Assembly (NCBI RefSeq): GCF_023516215.1
Contig: NZ_CP097349.1
Coordinates: forward strand, 1,426,001-1,490,000
Reading direction: 5' to 3'
From: Cytobacillus pseudoceanisediminis
GTDB lineage: Bacteria; Bacillota; Bacilli; Bacillales; Cytobacillaceae
Length of the DNA stretch: 64,000 nucleotides
A program made the position numbers and the translations under genes. The first letter of the stretch is position 1. Every line of letters starts with the position of its first letter. The notes under the pieces are model-generated. The model had not been told where the DNA came from. It saw only the letters and a list, made by a program, of their open reading frames with translations, and searched no databases. Positions 1-8,837 of the stretch are shown here, in pieces.

Positions 1-1
1 T

Positions 2-709
2 GGTTTGGGACAAATCTTATTGAATTTAAGTCCGCTTTTAATCTTTGTTGTCCTGATTGCACTGGGGTTATATTTCCTGCCGGATTTAATGATCAACGGG
101 TTCATGTGGTTTGGACGTATTTTAGATGCGGGAATTAAGCTGGTTTTGGTATTTTCCATCGTGGAAATTTTTACTGGATTATTCACAACAGTATTTGGAG
201 GATGGGGCTTCCACCCAATCATGGCGGATTCGGAGGATCAGTTCCGGGCGCTTGAGACTGCCGGCTATATTGGAATCATGCTTGCCGGTGCATTTCCGAT
301 GGTTTATCTTCTTCAAAAGTATGCCGGCGGCCCGCTGGAGGCACTTGGCAGTAAAGTGGGATTAAGCAAGGAAGGCAGTGCAGGGATAGTTGCCACAATC
401 GCGAACATCCTTGCGATGTTTAAATTGGTCAGAACAATGCCGCCTAAAGATAAAGTCATTAATATTTCCTTTGCAGTCTGTGCCGCCTTTTTACTTGGTG
501 ACCATTTATCCTTTACAGCAAATTTCCAGCCAACATTAATCCTTCCGATTATAGCCGGTAAAATTTCTGCTGGAATCATCGGAATTGGTTTAGCATACTG
601 GCTGTCTGTACCTAAGGCTTTGGAATTGGAGAAAAAAGACCGTGAATCTGGCATTATCGGAAAAGATGAATATTTAACGAAAGAAGAAAAGGTTAAAAAA
701 GCAATATAA
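2..709 (+). CDS. eutH: Ethanolamine permease-like protein EutH (5' end cut by window)
   Basis: The C-terminal 235 or so residues of EutH, the inner-membrane protein that facilitates ethanolamine entry when it is scarce. EutH is usually 370-410 aa, so roughly the first third lies upstream of the window and the true start is not visible. Several hydrophobic segments are seen. The conserved stretch around GWGFHPI, the motif LLGDHLSFTANFQP and a charged C-terminal tail fit the family well. It is followed after about 28 nt by eutS in the same orientation, with a GGGAGGG ribosome-binding site, so it is part of the eut operon. Family assignment is confident. The extent is limited only by the window edge. 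Confidence 0.93.
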   Translation, partial: GLGQILLNLSPLLIFVVLIALGLYFLPDLMINGFMWFGRILDAGIKLVLVFSIVEIFTGLFTTVFGGWGFHPIMADSEDQFRALETAGYIGIMLAGAFPMVYLLQKYAGGPLEALGSKVGLSKEGSAGIVATIANILAMFKLVRTMPPKDKVINISFAVCAAFLLGDHLSFTANFQPTLILPIIAGKISAGIIGIGLAYWLSVPKALELEKKDRESGIIGKDEYLTKEEKVKKAI

Positions 710-737
710 GCAGGAGTCACCTGGGAGGGCCTAAGCA

Positions 738-1078
738 ATGAATGAAGAAAAAAACGATTTATTCAAGAATTTGTGCCGGGAAAACAAGTAACACTCAGCC
801 ACTTAATCGCAAATCCCGATCCGGATATGTTTGAAAAACTGGGGATCCAGCAGGCAGGAGCGTTAGGTATTTTAACACTGACACCAAGTGAAACGGTTAT
901 CATTGCAGGAGATCTGGCGACCAAAGCGGCAGACGTGCAGATCGGTTTTCTGGACCGATTCACAGGCAGCCTTGTAATTGTAGGAACCGTGTCAGCTGTG
1001 CAAATGGCCATGGAGGAAATCAACCGCTTTTTATCTGAAACACTGAGGTACACTCCTTCGGAAATAACTAAATCATAA
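738..1078 (+). CDS. eutS: Microcompartment shell protein EutS (apparent frameshift)
   Basis: BMC-domain shell hexamer of the EutS/PduU type, which forms facets of the ethanolamine microcompartment. The ATG at 738 follows GGGAGGG. Translation from it fails after 17 codons, but one extra A in the A7 run at 748-754 gives a continuous protein of about 113 aa starting [17 protein letters not shown], the usual EutS N terminus. From [18 protein letters not shown] onward the frame is intact to the stop at 1078, including [19 protein letters not shown]. The frameshift is most likely a homopolymer error. Without it, only a GTG or TTG start near 773 would remain, with no ribosome-binding site. It lies between eutH and eutP in one operon. 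Confidence 0.9.
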
Positions 1079-1091
1079 GGAGCTGTATAGA

Positions 1092-1592
1092 ATGTCCAAA
1101 ATGAACAGAGCGATGCTGATCGGTTCCATCGGGGCTGGAAAGTCGACATTAACAAATGCTCTGCTTGGCCGCAAAGCGGAAGCGGTTAAAACACAGGCAT
1201 TGAACTATTATGACTGGATTGTGGATACACCGGGGGAATACACAGAGAATCCATTTTTCTATAAAAATATCATGGCTACGGCACTCGAAGTGACCCATGT
1301 ACTATATTTGCAGGATTCCACAAAGCGGAAAACCATTTTTCCGCCGGGTTTTAGCAATGGGTTTAATAAACTCCCCATTGGAGTCGTGACAAAAAGCGAT
1401 TCTGATCAAGCAGATGTAAACTCAGCAATCAGCCAGCTTAGAAATGCAGTTCCAAAAGGGCCTATTGTCATTACCTCCTCTATTTCCGGGAAAGGAATTG
1501 AAGAGATACGCTGCCTGGTGAAATGCCATTCCCTTCAGGAAATGAAGGATTATGCAGATTCATTGGCGGATGATGTCGTAATTTTCAGATGA
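1092..1592 (+). CDS. eutP: EutP/PduV-family small GTPase
   Basis: 166-aa P-loop protein of the EutP/PduV family. Visible motifs are the Walker A loop GSIGAGKST (residues 11-19), the G3-like DTPGEY and the G4 TKSD. Family members have been linked to acetate kinase activity or to microcompartment positioning in other bacteria; which applies here cannot be read from sequence. The ATG lies 13 nt after the eutS stop with AAGGAGC upstream. A strong hairpin follows the gene before eutA, so eutP may close the first transcriptional segment. Length and motifs match the family. Confidence 0.92.
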   Translation: MSKMNRAMLIGSIGAGKSTLTNALLGRKAEAVKTQALNYYDWIVDTPGEYTENPFFYKNIMATALEVTHVLYLQDSTKRKTIFPPGFSNGFNKLPIGVVTKSDSDQADVNSAISQLRNAVPKGPIVITSSISGKGIEEIRCLVKCHSLQEMKDYADSLADDVVIFR

Positions 1593-1649
1593 AACCCTTT
1601 ACAAAACGAAGATAATAGAATATATTTTAAATATACAAAAAAATAGATC

Positions 1650-1710
1650 AGGCAAAGGCGCCTTGTATGAACAACCAATTAATGGTTGCTCATATGGGGT
1701 GCCTTTTTTA
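1650..1710 (+). terminator. eutP-eutA intergenic terminator with possible ANTAR-type antiterminator
   Basis: AAAGGCGCC (1654-1662) pairs with GGTGCCTTT (1698-1706), extended inside by ATGA/TCAT and CAACCA/TGGTTG, followed by a T-rich tail: a strong intrinsic terminator inside the operon. A small alternative hairpin, AGGC-AAAGGC-GCCT (1650-1663), has a six-base loop with A at position 1 and G at position 4, the signature read by EutV ANTAR regulators in other Firmicutes. It overlaps the terminator's 5' arm, so the two are mutually exclusive. I do not see a clear second hexaloop hairpin. The terminator is solid; the antiterminator is a hypothesis. Confidence 0.75.
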
Positions 1711-1753
1711 TTTTCCTGAATAATAGTTAATTCGTTGCAGTAAGGCGGGGATC

Positions 1754-3202
1754 ATGTTGAAGCGTTACGATGCACAAAAAGAGAATATAATCAGCGCAGG
1801 AATCGACATCGGAACGAGTACGACCAAACTCGTCATCAGCAGATTTTCTCTCATGAATATGGCTGGCGGAACCCATATGCCGCGAATCGAAATTATCGAA
1901 AAGGAAGTGCTTTACCGGAGCCCGATTTACCGGACTCCTCTTCTAACCGCTTCATCTATAGATATTGAAGCTGTAGAGAGGCTTGTCAGAGAGGAGTATA
2001 CTACTGCGGGAATCCGGCCGGCTGATATTAAAACAGGGGCTGTCATTATTACAGGAGAAACGGCAACAAAACAGAATGCCGAAGAAATGGTCCATTACTT
2101 ATCTGACCATGCAGGAGATTTCCTAGTCGCCACTGCCGGTCCTGATTTAGAAGGAATCATTGCTGCAAAAGGTTCAGGAGCTTATGAATTATCCAAAAGG
2201 ACTGGAAAAACTGTGGCTAATATTGATATTGGCGGAGGCACTGCCAATGCTGCAGTTTATCGTTCAGGAAGGCTGTGCGGAACATGCACCCTGCATATCG
2301 GCGGCCGGCTGATTGAATTTACAGACGGCAAAATAAATAGTATTTCTCCTCCTGTTCAACAAATCCTTCGGCAATGGGGAGCTGATTTAAAAAGAGGGGA
2401 CAGCAGAAGTCACCCTATCATCGGAAAACTGACAGACTACATGGCAGAAGCAATTGCCCGAATGCTAAGGAAGGACCTTCTAAAGGCTGATTTGCCTTTG
2501 CTTCTGGGACATGATCCAAATTGGACAGAGGAGATAGATTACATCATGTTTTCAGGCGGGATCGGTGAATGCTTGTACCACTTTGAGAATGCTGATTCCT
2601 CTCCTGCTCAGTATAACGATATTGGAAAACAGCTGGCACAGTCATTGCAAAATTGCCGTGAGCTGGCCTCCTTTAAATGGGTGGAACCGGATGAAACGGT
2701 CAGGGCAACAGTTCTCGGGGCAGGTACACAAACGACAGAAATCAGCGGGGCAACCATCCATGCTGAAGGCCATGAACTGCCAATTCGCAATTTGCCCGTC
2801 TATCAGATCCGGTTTGATTACAATTTGGAAAAAGGTCTCCATCAGATTCAAGAGGCAGTAAAAAAGGCTGTGGAAATTTATGACCCTCAGAAGGAGGGAC
2901 AAAATTTCGCCCTGTATTTAACGGCTCTGCCATATTTGGGCTTTCGTGATATTCAGGAGTTATCTTCAGTCTTGCTGAAATCCTTAGAAGCAAAGCCGAT
3001 TCCGGAACAGCCGCTTGTTGTCGTATTAGAAAGCGACCATGCTAAAGTCCTTGGCCAGACGATTAAAGTTCAGGAAACAAAGCAAAGTATCGTATGCATC
3101 GACCAGATTAAGGTAGAGCATGGAGATTACATAGATATCGGCCACCTGCTTCAAACCAATGTAGTACCTGTTGTCATTAAAACATTGACATTCCATCGGT
3201 AA
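1754..3202 (+). CDS. eutA: Ethanolamine ammonia-lyase reactivating factor EutA
   Basis: 482-aa ASKHA-fold ATPase that replaces damaged adenosylcobalamin in EutBC. The N-terminal phosphate loop AGIDIGTSTTKLVISR and the second ATP-site motif NIDIGGGTANAAVYR are present, with a later FSGGIGECLY segment matching the family. The length is normal. The ATG at 1754 follows AAGGCGGGG. It lies directly upstream of its client genes eutB and eutC, 17 nt from eutB. Expression is probably controlled by the terminator/antiterminator structure just upstream. Confidence 0.95.
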   Translation: MLKRYDAQKENIISAGIDIGTSTTKLVISRFSLMNMAGGTHMPRIEIIEKEVLYRSPIYRTPLLTASSIDIEAVERLVREEYTTAGIRPADIKTGAVIITGETATKQNAEEMVHYLSDHAGDFLVATAGPDLEGIIAAKGSGAYELSKRTGKTVANIDIGGGTANAAVYRSGRLCGTCTLHIGGRLIEFTDGKINSISPPVQQILRQWGADLKRGDSRSHPIIGKLTDYMAEAIARMLRKDLLKADLPLLLGHDPNWTEEIDYIMFSGGIGECLYHFENADSSPAQYNDIGKQLAQSLQNCRELASFKWVEPDETVRATVLGAGTQTTEISGATIHAEGHELPIRNLPVYQIRFDYNLEKGLHQIQEAVKKAVEIYDPQKEGQNFALYLTALPYLGFRDIQELSSVLLKSLEAKPIPEQPLVVVLESDHAKVLGQTIKVQETKQSIVCIDQIKVEHGDYIDIGHLLQTNVVPVVIKTLTFHR

Positions 3203-3219
3203 GAAATGGGGGATTATTT

Positions 3220-4584
3220 ATGAAGCTGCAAACCAGTCATTTAGGAAATGTGTATCAATTCGAAAATCTAAAAGATCTATTTGCAAAAGCAAATGAAGAA
3301 AAATCAGGGGACCGCCTCGCGGGAATCGCAGCGGAAACCGTCCAGGAAAGAATCGCCGCCAAATTGGTTCTAAGTCATTTAACCCTATCTGATATCCGAG
3401 AAAATCCTATGCTTTCGCCTGAAGAGGATGAGGTTTCGAGAATTATAGAAAGCGGGATGAATGAACCCGTCTATCAGAGCATAAAAAATTGGTCAGTTGC
3501 TGAACTTCGTGAATATATCCTGGACGATGACACTACAGGAGAAGATTTAAAAAGAATCAGCAGGGGATTGAACAGTGAGATGATCGCCGCCGCCGCAAAA
3601 ATCATGTCTAATCTTGATCTTGTTCACGCGGCAAACAAAATCGAAATACTATCCAAATGCAATATAACGATTGGATATAAAGGAACATTGGCTTCCCGTC
3701 TGCAGCCTAATCATCCAACCGATAATGTGGATGGCATGATCGCATCCCTCAAAGAAGGTTTATCCTACGGCATAGGGGATGCAGTGATTGGAATTAATCC
3801 TGTGGATGATTCGGTTGAGAGTGTAAAAAGATTGCTCCATGCCACACATGCTTTTATCAAGGACTGGGGAATACCAACACAAAACTGTGTGCTTGCACAT
3901 GTAACAGCACAAATGAAGGCTATAGAACAGGGAGCACCTGCCGATATGATCTTCCAAAGCATAGCTGGAACAGAGGCTGCCAACCGATCATTCGGAATTA
4001 CTGCCTCACTTCTTGAGGAAGCAAATGACATGGCAAGAACTCTCGGCACCGGCACCGGGCCTCAGCGTTTATATTTTGAAACGGGCCAAGGTTCAGAGCT
4101 TTCCGCTGAAGCACATTTTGGAATGGATCAGATGACACTGGAATCGAGAAATTACGGCTTTGCCCGGCATTATGACCCTTACATCGTAAATACAGTGGTA
4201 GGTTTCATTGGGCCGGAGTATTTGTACAACAATAAGCAAGTCATCAGGGCCGGGCTCGAAGATCATTTTATGGGAAAAATGCATGGCATCCCTATGGGTG
4301 TTGATATCTGCTACACGAATCATATTAAGGCCGATCAAAACGATATCGAAGACCTTGGCGTTCTGCTGACAGCAGCTGGAGTGAATTTTATTATTGCTGC
4401 CCCAATGGGGGATGATTGCATGCTCAATTATCAATCCATGAGCTATCATGACGTTGCCACGCTTAGGCAGACGATGAATAAGCAGCCATCTCCAATATTC
4501 AGGGATTGGCTTGAGAAAATGGGAATCTTCGAAAATGGAAAGCTGAGCAAAATCGCAGGCGATCCAACCATTTTTTCACGATAG
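3220..4584 (+). CDS. eutB: Ethanolamine ammonia-lyase large subunit
   Basis: 454 aa, the standard length for EutB, the catalytic (beta/alpha)8-barrel subunit of adenosylcobalamin-dependent ethanolamine ammonia-lyase, which yields acetaldehyde and ammonia. Conserved stretches include GYKGTLASRLQPNHPTDN, LFKT-class barrel segments and GQGSELSAEAHFGMDQMT, which contributes substrate- and cobalamin-side residues. The ATG is preceded by AAATGGGGG. It is followed by eutC after 12 nt. No frame problems were seen. Confidence 0.97.
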   Translation: MKLQTSHLGNVYQFENLKDLFAKANEEKSGDRLAGIAAETVQERIAAKLVLSHLTLSDIRENPMLSPEEDEVSRIIESGMNEPVYQSIKNWSVAELREYILDDDTTGEDLKRISRGLNSEMIAAAAKIMSNLDLVHAANKIEILSKCNITIGYKGTLASRLQPNHPTDNVDGMIASLKEGLSYGIGDAVIGINPVDDSVESVKRLLHATHAFIKDWGIPTQNCVLAHVTAQMKAIEQGAPADMIFQSIAGTEAANRSFGITASLLEEANDMARTLGTGTGPQRLYFETGQGSELSAEAHFGMDQMTLESRNYGFARHYDPYIVNTVVGFIGPEYLYNNKQVIRAGLEDHFMGKMHGIPMGVDICYTNHIKADQNDIEDLGVLLTAAGVNFIIAAPMGDDCMLNYQSMSYHDVATLRQTMNKQPSPIFRDWLEKMGIFENGKLSKIAGDPTIFSR

Positions 4585-4596
4585 GAGTTGAAATGA

Positions 4597-5613
4597 ATGA
4601 ATCCTGAACTGATTGAAAAAGTAACACGCCTTGTAGTGGAAAAACTTCAATCGCAGCAAACCTCTGATGTGAAAGGGCAAGAAAGCAGCGCAGGAGTAAA
4701 ATTTTGGCAACATACATCAAACCCCAGCACACAACCATCCAAGATGGCAGTGGAGGTGATCAAGGCTGGAAAAGAGGATACAGACAGTCTAATAAAAATT
4801 AAAAGCTATCAGAATACAAATGCTCTTAAAATGACCTCAACAGTTAAAGCAAGTCATGATAAGAACGAAAATTATTCAAAAAAGGCAGGCATTGATCATC
4901 CGGCAGATCCAGTAGAGCTGGAGGCACTCAAGAGCAAAACACCTGCAAGAATCGGGGTGGGAAGAGCAGGAACAAGACCGAAGACAGACACATGGCTGAA
5001 ATTCCGCTTTGACCATGCAGCAGCAGTCGATGCTGTCTATGGAGATGTAAATGATGAGCTTATAAACCATCTTGGACTCTTTAAAGTCAATACGATGGTA
5101 AATGAAAAAGAAGTGTACATCCGAAGACCCGATTATGGCAGAAAGCTATCAGAAGAAGCCAAAAAAATCATTCTTGCTAAATGCCAAAAGGGACCGGCTG
5201 TTCAAATCATTCTGTCTGACGGGCTTAGCTCAAGTGCGATTGAAGAAAATGCAGAGGATGTATATCTATCCCTTCAGCAATCATTAAAAAGTTTAGGCCT
5301 CGATATGGGGACCCCTTTTTATATCGAAAAAGGCCGAGTGGCTGTTATGGATGAAGTAGGCGAGCTCCTGAAGCCCAAAGTAGTTGTTTTATTGATTGGC
5401 GAGCGTCCTGGTCTGGTCAGTGCAGAATCACTGAGTGCCTACCTTTGCTATGAACCCCGAAAAGGAACGATCGAAGCTGACCGGATGGTAATTTCCAATA
5501 TACATAAAGGCGGAATTCCTCCCGCAGAGGCTGGCGCCTATCTCGGGACGGTCATCCAAAAAGTTTTAAAGTATGAAGCAAGTGGTGTATCGCTCGTGAA
5601 AAAGGAAGGGTAG
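4597..5613 (+). CDS. eutC: Ethanolamine ammonia-lyase small subunit
   Basis: 338 aa. The C-terminal two-thirds (from about residue 107, ARIGVGRAGTRPKTDTWLKF) is the conserved EutC domain that, with EutB, holds adenosylcobalamin. The N-terminal segment of about 100 residues is a poorly conserved, polar linker. The first 17 residues (MNPELIEKVTRLVVEKL) form an amphipathic helix of the kind that targets EutC into the microcompartment in enterobacteria. It sits 12 nt after eutB, with AGGAG about 10 nt upstream of the start. The linker is longer than in E. coli EutC (about 295 aa in total), and the gene is otherwise ordinary. Confidence 0.95.
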   Translation: MNPELIEKVTRLVVEKLQSQQTSDVKGQESSAGVKFWQHTSNPSTQPSKMAVEVIKAGKEDTDSLIKIKSYQNTNALKMTSTVKASHDKNENYSKKAGIDHPADPVELEALKSKTPARIGVGRAGTRPKTDTWLKFRFDHAAAVDAVYGDVNDELINHLGLFKVNTMVNEKEVYIRRPDYGRKLSEEAKKIILAKCQKGPAVQIILSDGLSSSAIEENAEDVYLSLQQSLKSLGLDMGTPFYIEKGRVAVMDEVGELLKPKVVVLLIGERPGLVSAESLSAYLCYEPRKGTIEADRMVISNIHKGGIPPAEAGAYLGTVIQKVLKYEASGVSLVKKEG

Positions 5614-5625
5614 GAGGCAGAAAAA

Positions 5626-6279
5626 ATGGGATTAGAACGCATTCACGCTGATATATTGGCTGTTCGGGTGATTCCTAACGTGGACCAAGAGCTTGCAAAG
5701 CAGTTTCAGCTTAAGCCCCATCACCGAAGCCTGGCGATTTTCACCTCAACAGTCGATGACGTAGGCTATACCGCACTCGATGAAGCTACTAAAAGAGCTG
5801 ATGTCGAAGTGGTTTATGCCAGGTCCTTTTATGCGGGTGCTGCTCATGCTTCTGGGCCATTATCAGGTGAAATGATTGGAATTTTGGCAGGGCCGTCTCC
5901 TGATGAAGTCAAAAGCGGTATGGAGGCTGTCCTCCAGACAGCTGAATCCGATGCTTATTTTGAAGCGCTTGATGAGGAAAAAGCGCATGCCATTTATGCA
6001 CATGTTGTTTCCAGAACAGGGTCCTATCTGTCAAAGGAAGCAGGCATCAAAATCGGAGAGCCTATAGCGTATTTAATAGCCCCTCCTTTGGAAGCCGTTT
6101 ATGGACTTGACGCTGCTCTAAAGGCAGCGGATGTTGAAATGGTTAAATTTTTCGGGCCGCCTTCGGAAACCAACTTTGGCGGGGGACTGCTGACCGGCTC
6201 TCAATCAGCATGCCAGGCAGCAGCTGATGCTTTCCGGGATGCCATTATGGAAATTTCTCAGAACCCTATAAAATACTAA
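5626..6279 (+). CDS. eutL: Microcompartment shell protein EutL
   Basis: 217-aa tandem-BMC-domain shell trimer of the EutL type, which forms gated pores in the microcompartment facet. Recognisable family segments are LAVRVIPNVD near the N terminus, the mid-protein VVYARSFYAGAAHASGPLSGE and the C-terminal PPSETNFGGGLLTGSQ. Full family length. The ATG is preceded by GTAGGAGGCAG. It lies between the lyase subunits and the aldehyde dehydrogenase, as in other Firmicute eut operons. Confidence 0.96.
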   Translation: MGLERIHADILAVRVIPNVDQELAKQFQLKPHHRSLAIFTSTVDDVGYTALDEATKRADVEVVYARSFYAGAAHASGPLSGEMIGILAGPSPDEVKSGMEAVLQTAESDAYFEALDEEKAHAIYAHVVSRTGSYLSKEAGIKIGEPIAYLIAPPLEAVYGLDAALKAADVEMVKFFGPPSETNFGGGLLTGSQSACQAAADAFRDAIMEISQNPIKY

Positions 6280-6313
6280 TTCTTTCAAAATATCCTGAAA
6301 GGAGCGTGGAATC

Positions 6314-7843
6314 TTGCAATTTGATCATGATCTTCAATCCATGCAGGAAATGCGGGATGCGGTAAAGCGGGCCAAGGAAGCGCAGTTTAAGTATATGGCC
6401 TTTACGCAGGAGCAGGTTGACAAAATCGTCAAAAAAGCCGCTGATGCTGCTTATGCCAAGTCACTTTACCTTGCCCGGATGGCGGTAGAGGAAACAGGGA
6501 TGGGCATTGCCGAGCACAAAAAAATTAAAAACGAAGTCGGTTCCAAGGCTGTCTATGAGTCTATCAAAGATGAAAAGACAGTAGGCATCATACATGAGGA
6601 CCGGGTAAATAAAGTATCGGAAATAGCTTATCCTTACGGTGTCATTGCAGGCATCATTCCAACGACTAACCCTACTTCAACAGCCATTTTTAAAGCACTG
6701 ATTGCTCTAAAAACAAGAAATGCCATTGTCGTGAGCCCACATCCAAGGGCAGTGAAATGTACAGTTGAAGCTTTAAAAATTGTGAATGAAGCAGCCATAC
6801 AGGCAGGTGCACCCGAAGGATTGATTGGATGGATCTCAAAGCCTTCAATGAGTGCAACAAACGAATTAATGAAGCATCGCGACATCAATCTCATTTTAGC
6901 AACAGGAGGCGGCGGACTGGTCAGGGCTGCATATAGCTCAGGTAAGCCTGCCTATGGAGTAGGGCCTGGAAATGTGCCTTGCTATATTGAAAAAACCGCT
7001 AAGGTGGACCAGTCGGTGAGAATGATCATTGACAGTAAATCTTTTGATAATGGAACGATTTGCGCTACTGAACAATCGATTGTCGTCGATCGCAATATCA
7101 AAGAAATGACCATGAGAGAACTGAGAAATAATGGGGCTTATCTCTTAAATAACCATGAAAAAGCGGCGTTGGAAAAAGTCATTTCGCCTTCACCGGGAAA
7201 GCTGAATCCGGATATCGTCGGTCAAAGTGCTGTTAAAATCGCAGCCATGGCCAGTATCCAAGTCCCTGAAGAAACAAGAGTTTTAATTGCTGAAGAAACT
7301 GGAGTAGGCAAAGACATACCATTTTCAATTGAAAAACTATCTCCGGTTTTTGCCCTTTATACAGCGGAAAGCTGCCAGGAGGCAAAAGATATCTGCCTGC
7401 AGCTGCTCAATTTGGGCGGAAGAGGGCATAGCCTCTCAATTCATACGAATGACGATGCAGTGGCTAAGGATTTTGCTCTTGAAATGCCAGTTTCAAGAAT
7501 GATGGTCAACACGCTCTCGTCTATTGGGGCTGTTGGGGCGACAACCGGATTGATGCCTTCTCTGACTCTGGGATGCGGTTCATTCGGCGGCAACATTACC
7601 TCTGATAATGTAACAGCACGCCACCTGATCAATATTAAAAGAATGGCTTATGGTACGAAAGAAATCACCATCCCAAAACCGGCATCATCATCTTCTAAAG
7701 CTGAAAAAGAACTAGCCGGCAGCCCGGATGTTGATCATATTGTTAATCAAGTTCTCAAGCAAGTATCGCCAGATGGCGAAGTGGATGCAAAGATGATTGC
7801 CGACATGGTCAATCAAGTGATGAAAAAATATCAAACTAACTAA
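6314..7843 (+). CDS. eutE: CoA-acylating acetaldehyde dehydrogenase EutE
   Basis: 509 aa. Converts acetaldehyde, CoA and NAD+ to acetyl-CoA inside the microcompartment. The catalytic cysteine lies in FDNGTICATEQ. NPTSTAIFKALIALKTRN and GGGLVRAAYSSGKPAYGVGPGN are typical of the family. The start is TTG at 6314 behind AAAGGAGCG. The C-terminal tail (about residues 470-509) holds two short amphipathic helices, DHIVNQVLKQV and KMIADMVNQVMKKY, connected to the enzyme by a Ser/Ala/Lys linker. This resembles an encapsulation peptide placed at the C terminus. Confidence 0.95.
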   Translation: MQFDHDLQSMQEMRDAVKRAKEAQFKYMAFTQEQVDKIVKKAADAAYAKSLYLARMAVEETGMGIAEHKKIKNEVGSKAVYESIKDEKTVGIIHEDRVNKVSEIAYPYGVIAGIIPTTNPTSTAIFKALIALKTRNAIVVSPHPRAVKCTVEALKIVNEAAIQAGAPEGLIGWISKPSMSATNELMKHRDINLILATGGGGLVRAAYSSGKPAYGVGPGNVPCYIEKTAKVDQSVRMIIDSKSFDNGTICATEQSIVVDRNIKEMTMRELRNNGAYLLNNHEKAALEKVISPSPGKLNPDIVGQSAVKIAAMASIQVPEETRVLIAEETGVGKDIPFSIEKLSPVFALYTAESCQEAKDICLQLLNLGGRGHSLSIHTNDDAVAKDFALEMPVSRMMVNTLSSIGAVGATTGLMPSLTLGCGSFGGNITSDNVTARHLINIKRMAYGTKEITIPKPASSSSKAEKELAGSPDVDHIVNQVLKQVSPDGEVDAKMIADMVNQVMKKYQTN

Positions 7844-7859
7844 TTAGGAGGAAATAAAA

Positions 7860-8153
7860 ATGGCTAGAGAATTAACTGCATTAGGCATGATCGAAACTAA
7901 AGGGCTGGTTGCTTCAGTGGAAGCTGCAGATGCTATGGTGAAGGCTGCGAATGTTCATTTAGTTGGAAAGGTACATGTAGGGGGCGGTATTGTTACGGTG
8001 CTTGTGCGCGGTGATGTAGGTGCTGTCAAAGCGGCAACGGATGCGGGAGCTGCAGCAGCACAGCGTGTTGGAGAATTGAAATCTGTTCATGTCATTCCTC
8101 GTCCTCATAATGAATTGGAGAGCATTCTTCCAAAAATTGATGCTGAGCTTTAA
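7860..8153 (+). CDS. eutM: Microcompartment shell hexamer EutM
   Basis: 97-aa single-BMC-domain shell protein of the EutM/PduA type. [20 protein letters not shown] is the hallmark N-terminal strand-helix and VHVIPRPH the usual C-terminal strand. It is the presumed major facet protein. Strong AGGAGG ribosome-binding site 7 nt before the ATG. It is closely related to the second hexamer encoded at 9763 but lacks that protein's C-terminal tail. Confidence 0.96.
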   Translation: MARELTALGMIETKGLVASVEAADAMVKAANVHLVGKVHVGGGIVTVLVRGDVGAVKAATDAGAAAAQRVGELKSVHVIPRPHNELESILPKIDAEL

Positions 8154-8184
8154 TACAAGATTACTAAGTTAGGAGCTTAAATCC

Positions 8185-8837
8185 ATGAACGAGCAAGCCA
8201 TTCAATCGATTGTAGAGGAAATCGTCTCAAGGCTAAAAGATTCCTCAGGAAAAGATCATTCAATTCCAATGGCTGTCTCTGCCCGGCACTGTCATTTAAA
8301 TCAAAGAGATTTGGAGATTCTTTTTGGAACAGGCTATCAGCTTACCGAAAAAGCTGATTTATCTCAGCCTGGCCAATTTGCTGCTAACGAAACTATAACC
8401 ATCGCAGGACCAAGAGGAAGCCTTGAAAAGGTGCGCATTCTTGGTCCTGCCCGCAATATGACCCAGGTAGAGGTCAGCCGTACTGATTCGATCAAACTGG
8501 GGCTGAAACCCCGCTCCGCGAATCCGGGAAAATAGAAGGATCTTCACCTGTAACTCTGATAGGACCCAAGGGCAGCATTTATAAAAAAGAAGGTCTTATT
8601 ATCGCGCAGGCACACATTCATATGGCTCCGGAAGATGCTGAAACTTTCGGCGTGAAAAATGGGGAATACGTTAAAGTTGAGGCAGAGGGAGAACGTCCAA
8701 TATCCTTTGGAAATGTGTTAATTAGAATCTCACCCCGGTATAGACTTGAAATGCATATTGATACTGATGAAGCCAATGCAGGACTGATTACCGGTAAAAC
8801 AGCTGGCAGGTTAGTAAGGCAAGAGGAAAGATTATGA
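8185..8837 (+). CDS. pduL: Phosphate propanoyl/acetyltransferase PduL (apparent frameshift)
   Basis: PduL-type phosphotransacylase, which recycles CoA by converting acetyl-CoA to acetyl-phosphate within the shell and takes the place of EutD. The first part (to about residue 107) contains MAVSARHCHLNQRD with zinc-ligand histidines. The second part contains IIAQAHIHMAPEDAE, the second His pair, and ends LVRQEERL. The two halves are in different frames; one extra C in the C4 run at 8509-8512 joins them (GLKPPLRESGKIEG) to give about 217 aa, the normal size. The first 17 residues form an amphipathic helix (AIQSIVEEIVSRL) typical of an encapsulation peptide. Probably a sequencing error. Confidence 0.92.
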
